Positions 14,648-22,902 of a DNA stretch of 24,559 nucleotides are shown here, in pieces. The position numbers and the translations under genes were made by a program. Under the pieces are notes generated by a model. That model had not been told where the DNA came from. It worked only from the letters and a program-made list of their open reading frames with translations, and searched no databases. Positions within the stretch are counted from its first letter, which is position 1. Each line of letters begins with the position of its first letter. Source of the DNA: Rhodococcus sp. IITR03 (lineage in GTDB: Bacteria; Actinomycetota; Actinomycetes; Mycobacteriales; Mycobacteriaceae); the NCBI GenBank assembly GCA_001017865.1, contig LATQ01000342.1, forward strand, positions 1 to 24,559, in the 5' to 3' direction.

Positions 14648-15919
14648 TCACCGGGGTCGCGAGACCGCCTGCCCCGCGCCGCTCCGCCACACCCCGTGCA
14701 CCCCGCTCGGTCCGATGCCCCGATCGAGGGCGAGCAGCAGGACGGCGCATCCGATTCCCGACAACACCAGGCTGGTGCCGAACAGCGCGGGATAGCCGAA
14801 GACGTCTCCGACCACACCGGCGGTGAATCCCGCGATGCCCTGCACGACGACGATCGCGCACGCGAGCAGGGTGTAGTCGCTGCCGGCGTGGTCCCTGTCC
14901 GCGGCGTCCATCATGAGCGTGAACACCGCGACCGTCGCGGCACCACCGAGGACATGTTCGGCCAGGCTCGCGGAGACGATGAGCCCGAACCCGCCGTAGC
15001 CGAGCGACGCGACGACGTACAGCGCGAGGCTCGCCGTCTGGGTGACGCCGCCGATCAGCAGGGCCTGCCGGCGACCGCGACGGAAGCACAGCCACCCACC
15101 GAGTGCGGCGCCGCCGAGGGCGCCTGCCGAGGACAGCACTCCCTTGACCAGCGCGATCTGCCCGAGGGTGAGTCCGGAGTCGGACATGAACGGGCCGACC
15201 ATCGCCGAACCCATCGAGTCGCCGAACTTGAAACCCCCGATGAGCAGGATGAACGCGAGCATGCCGGGGCGGCGCAGCCGCGCCCACCACGCGACCGTCA
15301 TGCGGGTCGCGCTTCTCGGTTCCCGATCCGGCGTGGCCGGTCGCTTTGTGCGCGGCAGTCGCCACACCGGGATCGTCGTCAGCACCAGCAGGAACGCCAT
15401 CGCGAGAAACAGGCTGCGCCAGCCCGCGAGGGAGAACACCCACAGCAGTGCTCCCCCGCCGACGATCATCCCGATGCGGTACGCGCCGACCTGGATGCCG
15501 TTCCCCAGCCCGCGTTGTTTCGGTCCGAGCAGTTGCACGGCCAGACCGTCGGTCGCGACGTCCTGCGTGGCCGAGAGGGCGTTGACCACCGCGATGCCGA
15601 CGAGCAGCCACCGCAGCGTCGACGACAGGTCGAGGCACGCCAGGATCAACGACACCGCCGACGCCGCGAGCTGGAGCGAGAGCAGCCACTGCCGCCGCGT
15701 CCCGTAGTGGTCGACGTACGGCGCCCACAGGAACTTCAGCGCCCACGGCGCGAAGAGCACACCCGTCGCGCTGATCGCGATCAACGAGAAGCCGGACTCG
15801 CGGAGCACCACCGGAAGCGCCTGCGTGAAGAACCCGTACGGCAGACCCTGCGCGAAGTACAGGGCGGCCAGCAGCGCGAGCGTGCCGGTCGGGATGCCGA
15901 GCCGGGCCGGTGCAGTCAT
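14648..15919 (-). CDS. AmpG-like major facilitator superfamily transporter
   Basis: A 423-residue intact polytopic membrane protein with about 12 predicted helices. The N-terminal LLAALYFAQGLPYGFFTQAL followed by PVVLRESGFSLIAIS and the FAPWALKFLWAPYVDHYG loop are characteristic of the AmpG/PAT branch of the MFS. Its Gram-negative members import anhydromuropeptides, and other members carry acetyl-CoA or unknown solutes. ALSATQDVATDGLAVQLLG is the conserved helix 4-5 region. Since actinobacteria lack an outer membrane recycling route of the AmpC type, the substrate is uncertain. The ATG at 15919 has no Shine-Dalgarno; a weak CACCAT lies six bases before it. It is divergent from the pseudouridine synthase. 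Confidence 0.87.
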   Translation of the reverse strand: MTAPARLGIPTGTLALLAALYFAQGLPYGFFTQALPVVLRESGFSLIAISATGVLFAPWALKFLWAPYVDHYGTRRQWLLSLQLAASAVSLILACLDLSSTLRWLLVGIAVVNALSATQDVATDGLAVQLLGPKQRGLGNGIQVGAYRIGMIVGGGALLWVFSLAGWRSLFLAMAFLLVLTTIPVWRLPRTKRPATPDREPRSATRMTVAWWARLRRPGMLAFILLIGGFKFGDSMGSAMVGPFMSDSGLTLGQIALVKGVLSSAGALGGAALGGWLCFRRGRRQALLIGGVTQTASLALYVVASLGYGGFGLIVSASLAEHVLGGAATVAVFTLMMDAADRDHAGSDYTLLACAIVVVQGIAGFTAGVVGDVFGYPALFGTSLVLSGIGCAVLLLALDRGIGPSGVHGVWRSGAGQAVSRPR

Positions 15920-16027
15920 GCGGACATGGTGTCAGAACGGTGTGCCCGTGGATCTCGACAAGTCCTGATCGCGCCGTCGCCGATCACCCGAGGTGCAGCT
16001 CACGTCGCGCCGATGAGGATGGTGCCC

Positions 16028-16993
16028 GTGCCGATGCCCTCACCGTTGCCCGTCAGGAACGGGGTCGGGCCCACGCGACTGCGTGTTCCGACCTCCGGTC
16101 CGTGGTCGACGGTCGCCGAGTACGTCGTCGCGCGTTTCGACCATCTCGACGCCGACGATCTCTACCGTCGCTTCGACGCCGGCGAGATCGTGGGGATCGA
16201 CGGAGAACCCATCGGTCGCGGCACCGAACTCGGAGCGCACCGGTTCGTCTGGTACTACCGCGATCTGCCCGTCGAGGAACCGGTGCCGTTCCACGAGGAG
16301 ATCCTGCATATCGACGACGACCTCGTCGTGGTCGACAAACCGCATTTCCTGCCCACCACCCCGGGTGGGCGCTACCTGCGCGAATCGGCACTGGTCCGAC
16401 TGCGGACCCGCCTCGACAACCCGGACCTGACACCGATCCACCGGCTCGACCGGGCGACCGCCGGGCTCGTGATGTTCTCGGCCCGGCCGGAGACGCGCGG
16501 CGCCTACCAGTCCCTGTTCGAGAAGCGTCGGGTCACCAAGGTGTACGAGGCGGTGTCCGCACTGCCGGCGGAATGGGATCCGGGAGCGCCGGAGATCGCC
16601 GGACGTCCGGTCCCCGTGCTGTACCGCAACCACATAGAGGCGCGGCGCGGTGAGTTGCGCGTCGTCGTCGACGACACCCGCGAACCCAACTCGGAGACGC
16701 TGATCGAGGTGCTCGGATCCGGGATGAGCAGGTCCGGACGGGCCGTCCTGCACACCCTGCTGCGCCCGCACACGGGTCGGATGCATCAGCTGCGAGTACA
16801 CCTGGCGGCGCTCGGTATCGGGATCCTCGGCGACCACTGGTATCCCGTGTTGCTGCCCGAGACACCGGACGACCATTCGCTCCCCCTCCAATTGCTCGCG
16901 CGCGAACTCGAATTCGTCGACCCCTTGTCGGGGGTCGAGCGTCACTTTTCCACCCGGCGCAGCCTGGCCGAAGCACCGACCACGCAGGACTGA
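16028..16993 (+). CDS. RluA-family pseudouridine synthase
   Basis: Converts a uridine in rRNA or tRNA to pseudouridine. The protein is intact, 321 residues. The catalytic motif is IHRLDRATAGLVMF with Asp141. The surrounding blocks are typical: EEILHIDDDLVVVDKPHFLP, EKRRVTKVYEAV, and LLRPHTGRMHQLRVHLAALG near the C-terminus. The N-terminal PLPVRNGVGPTRLRVPTSGP is shared by a subgroup of actinobacterial RluA proteins. Two starts compete: a GTG at 16028 with GAGGA seven bases upstream, and an ATG at 16034; I chose the first on spacing. The target nucleotide cannot be predicted from sequence. Confidence 0.88.
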   Translation: MPMPSPLPVRNGVGPTRLRVPTSGPWSTVAEYVVARFDHLDADDLYRRFDAGEIVGIDGEPIGRGTELGAHRFVWYYRDLPVEEPVPFHEEILHIDDDLVVVDKPHFLPTTPGGRYLRESALVRLRTRLDNPDLTPIHRLDRATAGLVMFSARPETRGAYQSLFEKRRVTKVYEAVSALPAEWDPGAPEIAGRPVPVLYRNHIEARRGELRVVVDDTREPNSETLIEVLGSGMSRSGRAVLHTLLRPHTGRMHQLRVHLAALGIGILGDHWYPVLLPETPDDHSLPLQLLARELEFVDPLSGVERHFSTRRSLAEAPTTQD

Positions 16994-17054
16994 GGGCGCC
17001 CGAACGGATCCTGCTCGATCCTCCGAAAACTCCGACATGCCCGGCTTCACGAAA

Positions 17055-17060
17055 TACGCT
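17055..17060 (+). promoter_or_regulatory. -10 element of a leaderless promoter
   Basis: TACGCT, seven bases before the ATG at 17068. CCGACA 17 bases upstream of it (17032-17037) matches four of six -35 consensus bases. No Shine-Dalgarno is present. Confidence 0.6.
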
Positions 17061-17067
17061 GGTAGGC

Positions 17068-17856
17068 ATGACCAAGGTCGTCGACGGTTACCTCCGGTCG
17101 CCACTGTCGGGCATCGCACCGTGGATCCTCATGTCTGTCCTGTCGGCCCCGGGACGGTTCGAGGAAGCGGTGTGTTTCGCTCTCGGCCTCGTCCTGCTGA
17201 CGATGTGGGTGGGCGCGCGACGCGGCATCAAGATACACGCCCTCGACGTGTTCGGCGCGGCGTTCTTCGTCGTGCTGGCCGCGGTGGGCCTCATCGCGTC
17301 GGACGGTGTCATCGACTGGATGGAGATCTGGGCGGGTGAACTCACCAACATCGCGCTCGCGGTGTTCGTCGTCGCCACCCTGATCGCGCGCAGACCGTTC
17401 ACACTCCCCTACGCGAAAGAGGACACGCCCCAGGAATACTGGACGTCTCCCCTGTTCATGAAGATCAACTACGTGATCTCCGCGGTCTGGGCCGGTGCGT
17501 TCACCTTCTCCGCCATCGTCGGATTCATCGGCGACGCCGTGATGCGCGACCCGGGCAACTTCTGGACCGGTTGGGTGCTCCAGCTCGCGGCGATCTTCTT
17601 CGCGGTCTCCTTCACCGAGTTCTATCCGGACTACGCCGGTGCGAAGTTCGCGGCGTCGCAGGGCGAGTCCGAACCCGCCCCGTCGCTCCTGAAGCTGATC
17701 GACTGGTTGCCGACGTTCGTGCTGGTCGCGGGGATCTTCGGGTGGGTCACCGACTCGATACCGGACGCAGTCGGGATCGGCATGATCGTCGTCGGCATCA
17801 TCGGCAGCGCCGTGATCGGCAGACTCTCACCGAAGACCGAGAAAGCCTCCACGTGA
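17068..17856 (+). CDS. Polytopic membrane protein of unknown function
   Basis: A 262-residue intact integral membrane protein with six or seven predicted helices. They include ILMSVLSAPGRFEEAVCFAL, VFGAAFFVVLAAVGLIASDG, LTNIALAVFVVATLIARRPF, VISAVWAGAFTFSAIVGFIG, VLQLAAIFFAVSFTEFYPDY and a C-terminal pair. The loop PFTLPYAKEDTPQEYWTSPL between helices is polar and looks conserved in form. No transport or enzymatic motif was recognised. The start codon follows a -10 hexamer by seven bases with no ribosome-binding site, so a leaderless mRNA is likely. It stands alone, followed by a weak hairpin at 17864-17878. Confidence 0.75.
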   Translation: MTKVVDGYLRSPLSGIAPWILMSVLSAPGRFEEAVCFALGLVLLTMWVGARRGIKIHALDVFGAAFFVVLAAVGLIASDGVIDWMEIWAGELTNIALAVFVVATLIARRPFTLPYAKEDTPQEYWTSPLFMKINYVISAVWAGAFTFSAIVGFIGDAVMRDPGNFWTGWVLQLAAIFFAVSFTEFYPDYAGAKFAASQGESEPAPSLLKLIDWLPTFVLVAGIFGWVTDSIPDAVGIGMIVVGIIGSAVIGRLSPKTEKAST

Positions 17857-17863
17857 CGCGGCG

Positions 17864-17878
17864 CCCTGGCGCCCAGGG
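17864..17878 (+). terminator. Weak hairpin after the membrane-protein gene
   Basis: CCCTGG-CGC-CCAGGG, a 6-bp GC stem with a three-base loop, eight bases after the stop codon and followed by GGCGGG. It is short, so only a possible terminator. Confidence 0.4.
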
Positions 17879-17948
17879 GGCGGGATCGAGTCCGGTCCGA
17901 TTCAGATCGGCGATGAGCATTACCGATCTCGACGTCGGTGGCGGTGTG

Positions 17949-17954
17949 TACCGT
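17949..17954 (+). promoter_or_regulatory. -10 element of a leaderless promoter for the kinase fragment
   Basis: TACCGT, seven bases before a GTG at 17962 that opens the P-loop kinase frame. The spacing equals that at 9652, 13369 and 17055. Confidence 0.5.
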
Positions 17955-17961
17955 CGGGCCG

Positions 17962-18160
17962 GTGGCAGCGAACAGGACCCGCGTGTCTCGCGTCGTGATG
18001 ATGTGCGGCCCGGCCGGTGCCGGTAAGACCACCTATGCCAAGCGCCTGGAGCGCGAGGGTTGGACGCGTCTGTCGTACGAGGTGGAGTTCTGGGATCGAG
18101 GGATCACGTCGATGCCCTCCGCCGACGCCCGAGGAAGGACCGCTCGAAGTAGTCCGCTAG
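17962..18160 (+). pseudogene. Truncated P-loop kinase/ATPase fragment
   Basis: From a GTG at 17962 the frame reads into VVMMCGPAGAGKTTYAKRLE, with Walker A GPAGAGKT, then GWTRLSYEVEFWDRG. This is the start of the small AAA/zeta-toxin-like ATP-binding proteins of actinobacteria, which normally run to about 150-170 residues. Here the coding signal stops after about 65 codons, where the convergent ABC-2-like gene begins. Near 18115 the expected MPPPPTPEE appears only if two bases are restored in a C run; that frame then ends at a TAG (18158-18160) sharing CTAG with the opposite stop codon. The Walker B and lid regions are absent. It is either a real deletion remnant or a small misassembled gap. 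Confidence 0.6.
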
Positions 18161-19197
18161 GCCGTGACCTGCGCCGAAGGACGCTCTGTCGCTTCCTCAC
18201 CCACCGCATGTCGCATGCCCACCGCGTAGAGCACGAGTCCCACGACGATCCACGTGGCGAGGGTCGACAGCGCGACGAATCCGCCGGCACCGTCGAAGTA
18301 TGCCGCGGAGCGCACGAGGGTTCCGGCAGCACCCGGGGGAAGGATCTGACCGAAGGTACCGAGTCCGGACGGCAGCCATGCCGACGTCGTCGCGATACCG
18401 GCCAGCGGATTGCCGAGGAACATCATGGCCATCGCACCGATGGTGAACCCTTTGGCGCCGAAGGCCTTCTGGAGTCCGGCCAACGGGAGTGCAAGGGCGG
18501 CGATACCGAGGGCCATGGATCCCGCGACCGGCCAGAAGGTCGATTCGATGCTTCCGAACGCGAAGGTGAGGATGGACGCGACGACGATGCCACCGACGGC
18601 AGCGAAGACGAGCAGGCCGGTCAGGTACCAGCCGTCGCTGCGCGGCAGGATCTTCCGGAATGCGACGACCGGGACGATGCCACCGAAGACGAGCGGGAAG
18701 GCGAGACCACCGATGCCGATACCGGTGGGGTCGGATTCCGGCAACGGAACGACGTCCTCGACGGTCACGTCGGCCCCGAGTGCTCCGCCGACCGCCTGCG
18801 AGGTTCCGGCGAGCGAACCGGAGATGGCGGTCGAGCCCGCGCCGGCGACCAGCGTGCGGACGCCCGACTCGTCGACGACGAACCCTCCGATGACGTCGCG
18901 GTCGTGGATGGCGTCGCGCAGTTCCTGCTCGGAGGCGAATCGCTGCGAGGTGTAGGCGTCGGGGGCGGCCGTCGCGAGCGACGTCTCGAATTCTTCTGCC
19001 GCTGCAGAGGTTCCGACGATGCCGACCTGCAGGTCGTGCGGTCCGCTCTTCAGTGACGGCATGATGAAGACCAAGAGCATGAGCACGAGGATCACCCCGA
19101 GCCCGCACGTCATTCCCAGCACCGTCAGCGCGGGATGCGGCTTGCGCGCGGTGGAGTCACCCGCGTCGGGAACTGTCGTCGTAGCGGCGTCTGCCAT
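18157..19197 (-). CDS. ABC-2-like membrane protein (YhgE/Pip-type layout)
   Basis: A 346-residue intact membrane protein. One N-terminal helix (LTVLGMTCGLGVILVLMLLV) is followed by an extracytoplasmic domain of roughly 130 residues (including DLQVGIVGTSAAAEEFETSL and VIGGFVVDESGVRTLV). Five more helices follow (LAFPLVFGGIVPVVAF, WYLTGLLVFAAVGGIVVASI, FWPVAGSMALGIAALALPLA, GFTIGAMAMMFLGNPLAGIA, LATWIVVGLVLYAVGM). This one-plus-five arrangement is that of YhgE/Pip and ABC-2 permease relatives; no ATPase is encoded nearby. The ATG at 19197 has AAGGAAG upstream; a longer frame to 19245 would run into the operator region. It is divergent from a TetR gene that very probably represses it, suggesting an export or envelope role. 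Confidence 0.8.
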   Translation of the reverse strand: MADAATTTVPDAGDSTARKPHPALTVLGMTCGLGVILVLMLLVFIMPSLKSGPHDLQVGIVGTSAAAEEFETSLATAAPDAYTSQRFASEQELRDAIHDRDVIGGFVVDESGVRTLVAGAGSTAISGSLAGTSQAVGGALGADVTVEDVVPLPESDPTGIGIGGLAFPLVFGGIVPVVAFRKILPRSDGWYLTGLLVFAAVGGIVVASILTFAFGSIESTFWPVAGSMALGIAALALPLAGLQKAFGAKGFTIGAMAMMFLGNPLAGIATTSAWLPSGLGTFGQILPPGAAGTLVRSAAYFDGAGGFVALSTLATWIVVGLVLYAVGMRHAVGEEATERPSAQVTA

Positions 19198-19228
19198 CGC
19201 GTCTTCCTTGTCCGAACCATCGCTAAGT

Positions 19229-19243
19229 GGATGATTTTCCTCC
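19229..19243. promoter_or_regulatory. TetR operator candidate A
   Basis: GGATGATTTTCCTCC, an imperfect palindrome in the divergent TetR/ABC-2-like promoter region. It matches site B, read on the opposite strand, at 12 of 15 positions. A wider inverted repeat AAGTGGA...TCCACTT encloses it. Confidence 0.55.
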
Positions 19244-19252
19244 ACTTCTATC

Positions 19253-19267
19253 GGAGAATAATCCTCC
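19253..19267. promoter_or_regulatory. TetR operator candidate B
   Basis: GGAGAATAATCCTCC, an imperfect palindrome 24 bp from site A and closer to the TetR gene. The AT-rich cores of both sites stand out from the surrounding GC-rich DNA. Two sites between divergent genes would let the regulator control both promoters. Confidence 0.55.
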
Positions 19268-19327
19268 GGTTAGGATGGACATGTCAAGCGAAGTTCCTCA
19301 CAGCCCACTCCGGAAGGAAGGCAACCG

Positions 19328-19882
19328 ATGCGTGCCGATGCCGCGAAGCGTCGTCAGCTGATCGTCCAGGAGGCGCGCCGGCTGTTCGCCGTCCACGGCA
19401 GCGACGTCGCGCTCGAGGCGGTCGCGGAGGCCGCCGGAGTCGGCATCGCTACCCTCTACCGGAACTTCGAGTCCCGGGCCGCGCTGGCCGACGAGGTCGC
19501 GCTGACGATCCTCGCCGACATGCGCGCAGCGGGCACACCAGGCCCTGGAGCGCGTCGCTGCTCACCGGAGGTACGCCTGGGTGGGCTACGTGCAACGGCT
19601 GGTCGAACTCGACCTGGGCGCGTCTCGGCCACCCTCGCCGAATTCGTGACCGACGAGATCTCCGAATCGGTGCGCGACGCCAGGCGCAGACGCTCGCGGG
19701 TCGAGGAGCTGCTCGACGCGGTGCGATCCGCCGGCATCGTGCGCCCCGACCTCGACGCGCTGGAACTGGTCCTGGCGATCGGCCTGATCACCCGTCCCTT
19801 ACCCGACGCGATCCGTGCGGTGACCCCGGATCTCGTTCCACGATTGGTGTCGATCGTTCTGGCGGGCATGCGACCGTCGTGA
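19328..19882 (+). CDS. TetR-family repressor, scrambled middle segment
   Basis: The N-terminal DNA-binding domain is clear: IVQEARRLFAVHGSDVALEA, then VAEAAGVGIATLYRNFESRA with the TetR recognition helix. The C-terminal ligand domain resumes at SATLAEFVTDEISESVRDAR. Between residues about 69 and 99 the open frame reads a proline/arginine-rich stretch that does not fit, while a neighbouring frame over 19536-19617 reads HQALERVAAHRRYAWVGYVQ and RLVELDLG, normal TetR helices. Two bases lost near 19533 and one near 19619 would account for this while leaving the frame open. GGAAGGAAGG provides the ribosome-binding site. It is divergent from the ABC-2-like gene with two operator-like sites between. 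Confidence 0.83.
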   Translation: MRADAAKRRQLIVQEARRLFAVHGSDVALEAVAEAAGVGIATLYRNFESRAALADEVALTILADMRAAGTPGPGARRCSPEVRLGGLRATAGRTRPGRVSATLAEFVTDEISESVRDARRRRSRVEELLDAVRSAGIVRPDLDALELVLAIGLITRPLPDAIRAVTPDLVPRLVSIVLAGMRPS

Positions 19883-19968
19883 GCCGCGCGCACACCGACG
19901 ACCCTGCGTATCCGCGGGCGTAGGATCGCAATCAGCCGGTGTCGGCGGCGCTCGATCGCGGGAGCAAC

Positions 19969-21588
19969 ATGGGCAGGTCGGCGGTCCTGGACCACGCGCG
20001 GGCAGCGTACCGCGCGCGCGAGTGGCCGCGTGCCTGGACGGATTCCGCAGCGCCGACACACTCGCCGTCCTGTCCGCGGACGACCTCGATCTGTTCGCCC
20101 GAGCCGCGTACCTCGCTGGTCACGACGACGCCAGCGTCGCACTGTACGAGCGCGCCTTCGCCGCACATCTCGAAGCCGGCGAAACCGAGAGCGCGGGTAT
20201 CAGCGCCTTCTGGTTGTGCTTCCTGTTGATGGGACGCGGTGAAGTAGCACGGGCCGGAGGTTGGCTGGAGCGAGCCCGACAGTCGGGTGTCCCGGACCGA
20301 CCGGACTGCGCGACCAGCGGCTTCCTGATGATCCCCGGAGCAGTACAGCAGATGTACGCGAACCGGCCGACCGAGCACTGCCGATCTTCACCGCAGCTCA
20401 GCGCATCGGACGGGCCTGTCACGACGCCGACCTTCTCGCTCTCGGTTCGCTGGGCATCGGACAGTGCCGAGTCCTGCTCGGCGACGTCGACGGCGGGCTG
20501 CGGACACTCGACGAGGTACTCGTCGCTGTCGGATTGGGCGAGGTCTCGCCCGTCGTCTCCGGACTGGTGTACTGCGCTGTCATCGAGACCTGTTACGGCA
20601 CATATCATCTGCAACGGGCGAAGGAGTGGACTCAGGCCCTCGGCCGCTGGTGCGACGATCAGTCCGGACTCGTGCCCTTCCGGGGACAGTGCCTGGTCCA
20701 TCGCGCCAGATGCTGCAACTCGAGGGCGACTGGTCGCAGGCGATGGACCTCGCCCGCCTCGCACTGCAGCGGCTGTCGGATCCGCCCGGTCAACCCGCGA
20801 TGGGAATGGCCCTGTACGAGCAGGGCGAACTGCATCGTCTACGCGGTGAGTTCGCCGAGGCGGAAGCCGCCTACAGGTCAGCGGGCATGTACGGGCAGGA
20901 GGTGCAGCCGGGTCTTGCTCTGCTGCGTCTGAGGCAGGGCGACACCACCGCAGCGGTCGCGGAATCCTCCGGGGTCTCGGCGAAGCCTCGAATCTCGACC
21001 GGCCGCGGATGCTCGCCGCCCACACGGAGATCGCGCTCGCCACCGGAGATGTGGCCGCGGCCCGGCGCAGCACCGACGAACTCGAGGCGCTGACCCGGAC
21101 GCAGGACGCCCTGCACTGGCAGCGATGGCCGACCACGCGCAGGGCTCGGTCCTGCTCGCCGAAGGTGACCCCTGCGGCGCCCTCGAACGGCTGCGGCGAT
21201 CCGGCAGGCGCTGGCGTGACCTCGGTGCACCCTACGAACGTGCCCGGGTACGAGTGCTGCAGGTCGATGCTGCGCCGCACTCGGCGACGACGATGACGCC
21301 CGGCTCGAATTCGACTCGGCAGCATCGGTTTTCCACGATCTGCACGCGTTGCCGGATCTGCGTGAGCTCCGCGGTCCCGAACTCGCCGACGCACCGAACG
21401 GGCTGACGCCCCGGGAGGTCCAGGTGCTGCGCGCCGTTGCCACGGGCAAGACGAATCGAGCCATCGCCCACGAGTTCGTCATCAGCGAGAAGACGGTGGC
21501 TCGGCACCTGAGCAACATATTCACCAAGCTCGAGGTGTCCTCACGAGCGGCGGCGACGGCCTACGCGTACGAGCATCGCCTGCTCTGA
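19969..21588 (+). CDS. Large TPR-type LuxR-family regulator, six frameshifts
   Basis: A regulator of about 540 residues: an N-terminal array of TPR-like helical repeats and a C-terminal LuxR/GerE helix-turn-helix. Repeat blocks include [28 protein letters not shown]-type [60 protein letters not shown] and [20 protein letters not shown]. The HTH is [20 protein letters not shown], then [20 protein letters not shown]. No ATPase domain is present. The frame shifts near 20024, 20375, 20706, 20961, 21122 and 21270, each explained by one lost G or C (for example TGGGCC read as TGGCC). The start at 19969 has GGGAG close upstream. It may control the monooxygenase that follows 114 bases downstream. The signal is unknown. 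Confidence 0.82.
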
Positions 21589-21702
21589 CTGGGTAGAACT
21601 GCCCATACGCTGCCACCTTCGATTGCACACTCCTCCCGACGCGGCCGAGGGGCGGCAGTGCCTAACGTCGTCGGTGTAGTTCCCTCACCTCGGGGAGTCG
21701 TC

Positions 21703-22877
21703 ATGACCGTCCACAGCGCACCCCAACAGATCGACACCGTCGTCGTCGGCGCAGGTCAGGCAGGCCTGTCCGCCGGTTACCATCTGGCCCGCCGTGACCG
21801 TCCGTTCCTCATCGTCGACACGTACAGACGCATCGGCGACAACTGGCGCTGCCATTGGGACTCGTTACGCCTGTACAGTCCCGCCGGCTACGACGGACTG
21901 CCCGGCATGTCGTTCCCGGGCGACCCGCACCGCTCCCCCACCAAGGACGAGCTCGCCGACTACCTCGAGTCCTACGCCTCCCGATTCGATCTGCCCGTAC
22001 TCGGTAACACCGGGTGCGCCGACTCTCCCACGACGGTGACCGGTTCGCCCTCGACTGCGGCGACACGCGGATCGAGGCGAACAACGTCATCGTGGCCACG
22101 GGCACGTTCGGTCGAACCCCACGCGTCCCCGACTTCGCTTCCGAACTGGATCCCGAAATCGTGCAGTTGCATTCGAGTGAATATCACGATCCGTCGCAGT
22201 TGCGTGACGGTCCGGTACTCGTGGTGGGGGCCTCTCATTCCGGCAGTGAGATCGCCTACGAGCTGGCGGCGTCCCATCCGACGATTCTGTGCGGACGCGA
22301 CACCGGGCAGTTGCCGGTGCGTGTGGACAGTCCCGCGATGCGCGTGTTGTTCCCGGTCCTGTGGTTCGTGTGGGGACATGTGCTGTCCGTGCGTACCCCG
22401 ATGGGACGACGTGCTCGCGAGGACGAACGGCGTCACGGCGCGCCGCTGCTGCGAATCCGCCGGCGGGAGCTGGCCGCGCGCGGCGTCACCCGGATCACCG
22501 AGCGGGTGACCGGCGTGGCCGAACTCCGCCCCGCACTGTCCGACGGCCGGATTCTCGACGTGACGAATATTGTGTGGTGCACCGGATTCCGCCAGAACTA
22601 CGACTGGATCGACCTACCGGTGCTCGACACGGATGGCTGGCCGCGCGAGGAACACGGCGTGGTTCCCTCGGTGCCCGGCTTGTACTTCACCGGTCTGTGC
22701 TTCCAGTCGTCGTTCCGGTCGATGCTCGTCGGCGGGGCCGGCGCGGACGCGGAGTACGTCGTCCGTCACCTCGTCGCACGCGGCGCACCCACGTCCACCG
22801 GAACGGATCCGGATCGGCACAGGACGCGCTACACGACGAAGCGGAGCTCCACCGCGTCGCCGTCGGCTACGACGTAG
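21703..22877 (+). CDS. FAD-dependent monooxygenase (CzcO/FMO-like), one frameshift
   Basis: A flavin-containing monooxygenase-type protein. The FAD-binding GAGQAG is at residues 16-21 (DTVVVGAGQAGLSAGYHLAR), followed by the RIGDNWRCHWDSLRLYSPAG block. The NADPH-binding motif is VLVVGASHSGSEIAYELAAS at about residues 172-191, and NIVWCTGFRQNYDWIDLPVL and GLYFTGLCFQSSFRSML close the FAD domain. One C missing near 22011 shifts the frame; restoring it gives NTRVRRLSHDGDRFALDC. The corrected length is about 391 residues. The final 20 residues run antisense through a YchF-like remnant and look unnatural, so the true C-terminus may differ. GGGGAG lies six bases before the ATG. Confidence 0.85.
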
Positions 22878-22888
22878 TCCTCAGCCAT
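22829..22888 (-). pseudogene. YchF-like C-terminal (TGS) tail remnant
   Basis: Reading from an ATG at 22888, 19 codons give MAEDYVVADGDAVELRFVV and a stop. This matches, at about 12 of the last 17 positions, the C-terminus of the ribosome-associated ATPase YchF/OLA1 (EGKDYVMADGDVVEFRFNV in actinobacteria, from memory). The rest of such a gene would lie at higher coordinates, which are instead occupied by the condensation-GNAT gene ending 14 bases away. It therefore looks like a severed 3' end. A chance resemblance over 17 residues cannot be excluded. Confidence 0.4.
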
Positions 22889-22902
22889 CGAGTCGGCCGA
22901 CG

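Noticed and set aside
14696..16027. Plus-strand open frame extending the pseudouridine synthase by about 440 codons upstream
   Set aside because: The extension is antisense to the intact AmpG-like transporter and is Arg/Glu/Gln-rich without domain signal; the family start near 16028 has its own ribosome-binding site.
18161..19056. Continuation of the P-loop kinase frame for about 300 codons
   Set aside because: It is antisense to the intact ABC-2-like gene and shows no kinase motifs after the Walker A segment.
19969..21588. Programmed frameshifting as the reason for the broken reading frames
   Set aside because: No slippery heptamers or conserved sites at the breaks; many unrelated genes are affected and all breaks are base losses in short G/C runs, which fits sequence error better.
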